Origin: Malachius bipustulatus
Taxonomy: Eukaryota; Arthropoda; Insecta; Coleoptera; Melyridae
Direction of reading: 5' to 3'
Assembly (NCBI GenBank): GCA_910589415.1
Contig: OU342635.1
Coordinates: 14,446,001 to 14,510,000, forward strand
Length of the DNA stretch: 64,000 nucleotides
The stretch's first letter is position 1. Each line of letters begins with the position of its first letter. Of this stretch, positions 56,956 to 64,000 are shown one piece after another. The position numbers were made by a program, and so were the translations under genes. The notes beneath the pieces were generated by a model, which saw only the letters and a program-made list of their open reading frames with translations, searched no databases and was not told the origin of the DNA.

Positions 56956-57287
56956 ATTGGTCAGCCACGCTTCCGGCTACGACTTAACAAACTGAAAAAT
57001 GTAGCTTTTGTTGCAATTTTGCTCAAAAATGTCGAAAAATTCATAATAATGGCCAACCTCGCTTTCGGCCACGAACTTCATAAACTGAATAAGCAAACAT
57101 TTTTATTAAAAATTTGCTGAGAAAGGTCCGGAATGTTATAATAATATTTATTATTATCAACAAAAAAAAACAAATATTTTTCATTCAAGCCATCAATAAC
57201 GAAAAAAATTTCTGCTGGACATTAAAGAAAATTCCTCTTCCTGGAAGAAAGTGTGGCTGGCCGAAGCGTGGCTAGCTTGACTTGGGT

Positions 57288-57296
57288 GCATTTGAA
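57288..57296. repeat. right 9-base target-site duplication
   Basis: GCATTTGAA, identical to 53393-53401. Confidence 0.8.
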
Positions 57297-57859
57297 AGAG
57301 TTTTTTTTTTAATTTGTGCCCAATTTAAAAACCCAATTAGTGTTTTATCATCCAATTTTTTTCATATACATCCACCTTAAAACCTAAGCACCCCTCGCGT
57401 GAATATGATTACATATTATTCATTTCATGTATAGGTACCTTATATGTCAGCCTAGGTGAATAGTGAATAACAAATTACTCGACTTATTCTCAGGGATTGC
57501 TAGGCAAACGTTTAAATCGATTAAGTTCTTGATCGGTTTCTAATAACAATTGCCCAATAAAATTATATTGGAAGAAATATACAAAATTGCAATATCTTCT
57601 CAAAAATATTGTTGACATTGCTTTGCTGGACACCTCTGGACACGAGAAAACACACTAGGAGAAAAGTGTTTAGGTTATGAATTAAAAAAAACGATTTCTT
57701 TAAACAATTTAAAAACTAAAGCTACAAAAGCGCCATAATAAAAGATGATGAAAAATATAAATCAATAGTTACATGATCGAGAACCGAAACTTTACAGAGA
57801 ATAAGTAATCGAAAACGTAAGAGGTGGTTTTCTTTGTTTCAATAACATGGTGAAACAGT
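57297..57859. other. AT-rich DNA without a supported gene
   Basis: No feature recognised. Confidence 0.45.
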
Positions 57860-58140
57860 AGCGCATCGAGTTGGTTAAGAGACGCCCATAAATTTGTCCT
57901 TTAATTACACCTCTGTTGCCAAATCAGGAGATCGGACGTTTTTATGACTATTTATTGGCGAATTCGGATGAGGGTCGCAGGGAGCGTGTAATGTCACTCT
58001 GACTGACGGACAACTATGCATTCAAATAGGGTACTTGAGACAAGGAAAGCTGCGTCGAATTTCCCCCTTATACGTAGACGGTTCCATTCCCCCTTTTGTC
58101 ATTCCCGACTACAGGATGTATTATGATCTATTGTCTCTAC
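57860..58140. promoter_or_regulatory. GC-richer island, possible regulatory element
   Basis: Contains GCCCATAAATTTG and GACTATTTATTGGCG (homeodomain/Abd-B-like cores), CTTTAATTAC, and GC-balanced spacers without any open frame or repeat. The role is a guess from composition. Confidence 0.2.
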
Positions 58141-59386
58141 ACTGTGGCATGGGAGACAATTTTAATTATTAATAATAACTCATACATAATAACTATTCAA
58201 ATGTACACCAATAATACAGGGTTGTGATAGAAAAAACCGACGCAGAGTCATAACCAGAGTAAGGTTGATTTGAACTTGATTCAAAACAAAATATTTATAC
58301 CTACCTACTTTTATATTTTGTAAGCTAAATGATTGACACATGGGATCATAAACCTAATGACACCGGTTTTTTTATTACTTTTTGTAGTTTTTAAGGATTT
58401 AACTTATTTATGCACCTACGTCTTAAACTATGATAGTGTGGGGTGAAGATAATACGTACCCTCTATCTCGAGGAAAAATAAACCCTAACCTAAGATGATG
58501 TTACATGACTTAACTAACTTGACGTGCAGAAGGGGTGAACGCTGTATCAGGAACGATTCCCCAAAATTCTAGGAGAACGTTTCTTGTAATCAGCCTTTAT
58601 ATCTGCAATGATCTCTGATCATGAAACCGTGTTTACTTCTATTTACCTATACCTATTTGTATTATTTATTACCCTTTAATTATTAGATTCTGCAGTAATA
58701 GTTCTTATAAGTATCATATACACATCACATATTGACCTATTTAGCGAATTCTTGGGTGGCGGATAAGGGGACTTTTGGCACAGATTCAGTTTTTCCAATG
58801 ATCGCTATATGCACGAGAGCGAGACATAGCTACTCTATTAGGGCGGTCTCTCCTGACCAGAAAACAGTTGCGAGTGATTCTAGATGTGAGAGATGATGAT
58901 AAATATAAGAAAACTAACATGGATACATTTTACGCAGAAAAAAGGAATATAAGGAATTATATTCCTTTTCCAGATATTATAATATCTGGATGGCTTTCGA
59001 AGAGACTTAGGTAAACAATGACCAAAAGTGAAAGAAGGAAGAAGCGGCTGATGATTAAATTAGGCTAAAATAAAGTGGGCCACTCCGAAATAACATCAAG
59101 ATAAAACTTTTACGACAATATAACTTCTAAGATCACCTAATGGTTGACCTTTATGCACTATATACCTTTCTTAAACTTTTTTTTTTTTTGATAAGACTTT
59201 AAAAGTCTTCAAAAAGTTATTTAGTAATTGCTCTAATTTCTGTCTTATTTGGTCCTTGATGTTGGAGATTCAAAGGAACATACCCATCAGTAGCTCTATC
59301 TATTGTAACATGTAACAAGTTGATACTATCGACCGACAGAGGAGCAAGATCCCGATCTCTTTTGAGGCCAAATAACCCATCTTCTT
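58141..59386. other. no supported gene
   Basis: TACAGGGTTGTGATAG at about 58216 is a further single element end without partner. A perfect 16-base-scale mirror (ATATTCCTT/AAGGAATAT and CCAGATATTATAATATCTGG) near 58945-58990 forms local hairpins. Confidence 0.35.
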
Positions 59387-59640
59387 TACGTGTCGTGCTC
59401 GGTCTCCCGAACGTTAAAGTTTACACTGAGGATGGCTTCTTGGTCTTCAGCTATTCAAAAAAGTTTTTCTGCCTTGCGGGTCTCTGTTCATTCTCTAATA
59501 CTCGTGAGCCATGACATTTGTCTGCGGCCAATTCCACATTTTCCTGCTATTTTGCCCTTTGTGAAACCTGTTTGTTGGTCAAGTCAGTCCATGGAATTCG
59601 TAGCACCCTTATTTGGCTTCTAATCTGTTTAGCGAACCAG
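59387..59640 (-). pseudogene. C-terminal fragment of an endonuclease/reverse-transcriptase LINE
   Basis: The minus strand gives RIPWTDLTNKQV, then GKCGIGRRQMSWLTSIRE, AEKLF and IAEDQEAILSVNFNVRETE. This matches the conserved C-terminal tail of arthropod LINE polymerases, where GKRxxGRRxxSWLxNLRxW precedes a short helix and a VANLR-type end. Two frame changes are needed. Only the tail is left; its family differs from the intact LINE at 54413. Confidence 0.7.
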
Positions 59641-60340
59641 CTTTCCAACTTATTCCGTTTAAAATATCCCACGGTAGTTGAAAATTCACCTATGCAACTA
59701 TTGACCAAATGTTATGGTGAGTTATTGGGTATAGTGTGCAGGCAGGAAGAAAATGGTAGGATAATTCTGGCTTTCGAGACCACGCGACAAATGATTTCTA
59801 TATTATTGAATTTAGTGTACCTATCTGTTGACGACAGACGGGAATTCTGGCGAATGTAAAGGTGAACATATCCGGAAATGGTAGATTACGCTTTGGTCAT
59901 GTGGCGAATGTCTACATAGGTGTGAAATTCTAAAAATAGGTGAAAAAGAAAAACTTATTGCAAAACGCAAAAGTGATGATGTTGTTTCTACTAGGTATTA
60001 TTGCGCTGTTCACGAGGTACAAGTATTTTAGAGAAAGCTCACAAAGACACTGGGCATAAAAGAAGATAAGGAATGGAAAAAGAAATTACAAAGAAGTATT
60101 GTAATGCTCCTATAGAAGCGTTATTGAAGAGTATATTTAAAATTATGTACTAATAATGTGTCAATTCAATAAAAAATCAAAGCAGAAAGGGTTAGTGTAG
60201 CGGGGATTAGTAGTAAAATCAATAATTTCCCTGAATTTAATAAAACGGTAGGTACACATAAACAAAAAGAGTTAATTATTATTTTATTATTATTTTAAAT
60301 TATACAAAACATGAAAATCAGGCTAATACAAATTTTGCTG
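59641..60340. other. no supported gene
   Basis: A 113-residue plus frame (59518-59859) overlaps the LINE tail on the opposite strand and is a shadow of it in part; the remainder is unrecognised. Confidence 0.35.
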
Positions 60341-62617
60341 CACAGAGAAAAATGCTATGCAATAAATTTGCACAATCTTGTGCCATAGTGAATTGTCAGA
60401 AATTTTCTAACTATTGTGTAGAATTATTAAAAAGTCCTGTGTTTTTAAAGTGTATGGGATTGTGTTAACACATTGCAAGAATTCATGTGACAAATTGTGA
60501 AAAATAAACTCAAATAGATTATAGAAATTAATAATCCAGCACACTGTGTGAGATTTTTTCATAATACTTACACTATTTTTAAATAAATTGTCGAAACACA
60601 GGGATGCACATCAGTGTGCATTTCTCTATCCCAACATTGTACAGAAATATAGCATAAGTTAGTAAAATTTGTAAATAAGATTGGGCTATTTGGTTTCAAG
60701 GTCAATATAATGCAGGAACCGACCAATCGAAATATTTCCCCCCTGATTCTGATTAGATTTTCAGACAGATTTGCGTGTGGTAACCGGTTTACTAATAAAC
60801 GTAAAGGTACCTAGAATAATAGATGTTCGTTTTCGCTTCCTTGACTTGAACTTGGGTAGGTAGGTGGTTTGTTCCGGTTTCCTCGTTCGTTGTCATTGTA
60901 GAGGTTAGGGTAGGTTGTAGTCGTTAGTGTGAAATGTGTTGTGCGGGTGCGAGTGCTTTCTGGATGAAATTTGTTTTAGTGTATTATTTCATTAATGGAT
61001 GCAGGTAAGTAAATATAAAAAAAAACGAAAGCAAACTAGGTATAAAGGAGCTGATTAGTTACGTAGTTATTTCACGTCAAAAAAGTATGTGAGTGTGATT
61101 GGCTACTGGGATGACTGGAGACTTAAAAAAGAATTAAGAAAGTAGGTAAATGTTGGGTTTGTTCACAACTCCTTTGGTTCGAGACACAGGTTGTTATAAC
61201 TTTTACTTATCTATTTTGTGATTTTTGATATTTTGAGTACCTACTTTACTTAATGGAAGTAGGTATAAGTATATTGCTAACCTTTTTCCATTGCAATATC
61301 ACTGAAGTAATTTTGCAAATATTTAATTAAAATGTCTTGGCCAAATGTTTGATGAATAACGTACTTTTTTAATTTTTTTTTTACAATCTCCAATAACCTC
61401 TTGAAGCCGATCCCATATATTATAAAACAATCTGTATAATATTGATCTTGTAGACAGTTAGATATATCCAGTCACATAAAAAAACAGAACATAGAGGCAA
61501 CTTGTATTGACGACATTAAACTAGTAGGATAGGAGTGTTTTTTTTTTTATTTATAAAATCCACTACCAAATTATTTATATTTAATTGACTATTCTATTCT
61601 TTTCTTATACTTCTTCATTCTTTATTCTATATTATTTTATTTCAGTGACAAATGAAACTCAAGAGATAACCAGTGAAAATGAGGAAATGACTGAAACTTT
61701 CACGTGGCTCCACCATAAAGCAGTATTATACCTTAGGAAGAAGTAGTTGAAAAATGGCGAAAATCTGCCTCACATATTAGACTAAAATTTAAGAGTGATT
61801 ATTGTGGCATTTTACAAAAAATATCCTACATTAAACCTGCAAACAGGTATCTATGGGTAAGTTACTCCAATGATTTTTCACAATATCAACAATTTAAATT
61901 AAATTTGTTACATAAATTATTTTTCAGCTTGAATCAGATTTTAACTATCTATATGTTTTTATTTTATTGCTATGAATATTTTTTAATTTCATATTTTATT
62001 ACCTACATAATACTCCAATAAATACTTTTTCATTAAACAACGTTTTTATTATTCCCCTACGCTTTAAAGTATTTTTCCAAATAAAGTATAAAAATTAATT
62101 CCTAATAAAATCGCAAAAATGACAAAATATTGTACAAAAATTTTCTAAAAATACATTTAATCGAATGCTCCAATTGTTTACTTATTTAACAATATATTTC
62201 CTAAAAAAAAAGAAGTATAAATTGAAAATTGACGCAGTGTTGTGCAGATACTTTGTATTTGTACTCTAAGACTTTAACGAACTTGATATGATTGTTTAGC
62301 ACAACGTTGTGCAACATGGTTTTACAAGGTGTTGCAAAGTTGTGCATTTAAAATATACAAAAATATTAAAAATACGTACATAATTTTATCCAAAATTATT
62401 CCACACATTGTGTGAAATGATTCTACGAAATTGTTGTATGTAATAACATTTCTAAATTGAAATAGAACCTATATGTTGTACTAGAAAAACGCACAATTTA
62501 TTTTACACAAACAAATACATCTAGATTGCACAAATTGGTCCTGTCACCGTTTTAAGCACAATTTGTAGCAAGTTTTTGAACATTTGTGAAATTAATACAC
62601 AAACATTTTTCTCTGTG
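60341..62617. mobile_element. 2.3-kb element with CACAGAGAAAAATG terminal inverted repeats
   Basis: CACAGAGAAAAATG at 60341-60354 is exactly mirrored by CATTTTTCTCTGTG at 62604-62617. Subterminal copies of TTGCACAA, TTGTGC and GCACAA occur within about 500 bases of both ends (for example near 60369, 62243, 62300, 62515), as in elements whose transposase binds repeated subterminal sites. The target duplication is at most TG, so the superfamily is unresolved. A gene-like segment lies in the middle (60860-61860). Confidence 0.65.
60995..61746 (+). pseudogene. two-exon remnant inside the TIR element
   Basis: A GC-rich leader (60840-60960) ends in ATGGATGCAG with a strong donor GTAAGT at 61005. 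A 641-base intron ends at TTTATTTCAG (61645). Exon 2 continues the frame for 32 codons, with an acidic stretch followed by FTWLHHKAVLYLRKK, then TAG. The W-xHxAV-L pattern resembles the start of the Myb/SANT-like DNA-binding domain common in transposon accessory genes. In another frame, similar-looking sequence runs on to a second donor-like site near 61858, so the gene is probably frameshifted. This is inference from short matches. Confidence 0.35.
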
Positions 62618-62739
62618 TGAATAATGCTTTAAAATTTGATTTGTCGAATATCTTTTCGAATACAGTCCTGGCTATTCCTATACAATAGAGTCTTCCTCTC
62701 TTCCTCTTTCTCTTTCTTCATGTTAATTATTGATGATGA
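62618..62739. other. short spacer
   Basis: Contains a CTTCCTCTCTTCC-type pyrimidine run at about 62690-62720 and nothing else. Confidence 0.4.
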
Positions 62740-63000
62740 CATCGTTGTGTTCTAATAAGGCTCGACGTCTAACATTCGGTTACTTCTTGCGAAAGCATAT
62801 GCTTGGCATTAATTGGTGACATAACAACATTAACGCCAAAATGTAAGCCGCCGGTAATACGGTTGATGTGGAGATGTGGGAGCCCTGTATCTGCCCTGTC
62901 ACCACCGCCAACCTGAGGACATTAATTGTTGTCCTTATTCTCCCCTATTATTGTCACCCTCTGGACAGCCACTACCGATCTGAACGTTTCGGTTTTCTAA
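62740..63000. promoter_or_regulatory. GC-richer island, possible regulatory element
   Basis: ATTAATTG cores recur (62808, 62922) among GC-rich spacers such as AAGCCGCCGGTAATACGG and CCTGTCACCACCGCC. There is no frame or repeat. Composition resembles the block at 51290-51830. Confidence 0.25.
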
Positions 63001-63459
63001 AATATTCCCTTTTCGTCTGAGATAGATGCATTTGCATAATATGTTAGAGATGTACCTTTATTGAAAGAAATTTTGAAACAAGGAAATTTAAAACAACAAA
63101 TTTGATTTAAAACGGTACTTTCTAAGATATGTGTTTACTTAGAGGAAACGAGATATTTCTGCACCCTTTTTGGAGGATATAAAAAAAAATTTGAGTGTTA
63201 CAGTACGTACTTGATGCAAATAATTATTGTACTCTTAATTTGTAGTCCTAATTTTAATAAAAAAAAACGACATAAATCTCTCGTTAACTTTTCAGAGTTA
63301 CCTATTTGTGGGTTTTAAGTTCTGCTAATGAAAAATGAAAGTCCCAAAATCAAACAAGATAATTTTTATAAAATGGAAACGGTCATCTCTTGTTCGCTCC
63401 ATTAAATAGTCTAATTTAAATTCCCAGTTTTTATAAAAACTTCGTTTTATTGTTTCTAG
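63001..63459. other. AT-rich DNA without a supported gene
   Basis: Ends in a polypyrimidine-like TTTTATTGTTTCTAG, usable as a splice acceptor for the following exon-like stretch. Confidence 0.35.
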
Positions 63460-63644
63460 TTTTGTTATCAATTTCTTTATTTTCTTTATCTGTATTTTGT
63501 TGTTTTATTTGCCATTACATCGTGGATGCTGTTCACAAAAGCGCGCTCCAGAATTCTTTCAAAAGGAAAAAAGTGCCGGTATTTAAAAATGTTACCAATA
63601 CCACTCTAAATTTGTACAGCCGACCAAGAAATATAACGAAATGA
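63460..63644 (+). CDS. possible terminal exon with a membrane segment
   Basis: After an acceptor-like TTGTTTCTAG (to 63459), the frame gives a strongly hydrophobic stretch of about 20 residues, then a basic tail with HKSALQNSFKRKK and two potential N-glycosylation sites, ending at a TGA near 63644. AATAAA follows at about 63678, a sensible polyadenylation distance. No family recognised and no upstream exon was found in the window, so it may also be chance. Confidence 0.25.
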
Positions 63645-64000
63645 TTTAATTGTTGAACAATAGCATTTTATAACTTCAATAAAAGGTCAAAAATCATAAA
63701 AGTGATAAAATGACAGAAGTCATTTCGTTATATCAGATGAGTTTCTAAATGCACTAATACATTGAGCAACACAGGGCCATCAATACACAGTTTCCAAAAT
63801 AATATTGACAGTCATCTGTCATGTTTCTCAATCACTGTTTATGTCCACATTGACTCAACGAAGTCGACGCCGGATCATCGTGTTGAGTTACTCAACGACA
63901 GATGACAATGGCGTTATTGACATTTATTCATAACCAACTTGTCATATACAATGTATCTGCAAATAACATTCAAATACAAATATTTAATTCATAAAATATG
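63645..64000. other. no supported gene; weak inverted repeat
   Basis: GTCATCTGTC near 63812 and GACAGATGAC near 63897, with TTGAGT/ACTCAA between, suggest the core of a small MITE, but the termini are not defined. Confidence 0.3.

Larger units (their letters stand above)
53402..57287. mobile_element. Mutator-like (MULE) non-autonomous transposon filled with tandem repeats
   Basis: Terminal inverted repeats of about 41 bases start ACCCAAGTCAAG and continue TAGCCAC, CTTCGGCCA, CCACACTTTC with three differences between ends. A 9-base duplication flanks them, a length typical of Mutator-like elements. The interior is an array of about 88-base units, all in one orientation, before (53690-54400) and after (56955-57130) a LINE that inserted later. 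Without the LINE the element is about 1.35 kb. The unit core GGCCAACCTCGCTTTCGGCC resembles the terminal repeat itself, suggesting amplification of the subterminal region. There is no transposase, so it would need one in trans. Confidence 0.85.

Noticed and set aside
1..64000. CRISPR array or bacterial operon
   Set aside because: Introns, LINEs and MITEs show a eukaryotic genome; no regularly spaced short repeats with unique spacers occur.

Overview
This is an AT-rich eukaryotic window, almost certainly from an insect and most likely a beetle. The evidence is one multi-exon UDP-glycosyltransferase gene with four very short introns (59 to 77 bases), arthropod-type non-LTR retrotransposons, mariner-like remnants and many foldback elements. 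The species is inference. No bacterial operon, rRNA, convincing tRNA gene or CRISPR array is present. Nearly everything here is repeat-derived.

Layout. 1-5 kb: palindromic element, 650-base tandem repeats, a LINE fragment. 5.7-8.6 kb: a broken LINE with reverse transcriptase and RNase H pieces on the minus strand, then a six-unit tandem array. 9.6-10.7 kb: decayed mariner-like transposase. 12-18 kb: two large foldbacks, another LINE fragment and a tRNA-like SINE head. 20.9-22.4 kb: LINE fragment, a small perfect MITE, and a short retroelement carrying a hammerhead ribozyme with all core nucleotides. 26.9-31 kb: LINE fragment and a 2.9-kb palindrome interrupted by a second transposon. 33.2-35.1 kb: three foldback elements running up to the promoter of the only cellular gene, a UDP-glycosyltransferase at 35.4-37.2 kb. 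That gene has consistent splice sites but an in-frame TAG at the tryptophan of the UGT signature. 37.6-42 kb: short direct duplications and a foldback nested in an older repeat. 45-50 kb: hairpin repeats and a frameshifted LINE. 53.4-57.3 kb: a Mutator-like element with 41-base terminal inverted repeats and a 9-base target duplication, filled with about 88-base repeats and later invaded by a LINE with an intact 785-residue ORF. 60.3-62.6 kb: a TIR element with an exon-like interior. GC-richer islands near 11.5, 13.4, 43.1, 51.5, 58 and 62.9 kb look like possible cis-regulatory DNA, by composition only.

The UGT is the only host gene I can support. The rest records repeated insertion, nesting and decay. 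The items most worth following are the hammerhead-bearing element, the Mutator-like element made of its own terminal motif, the stop codon in the UGT, and the abundance of long perfect inverted repeats that could yield double-stranded RNA.
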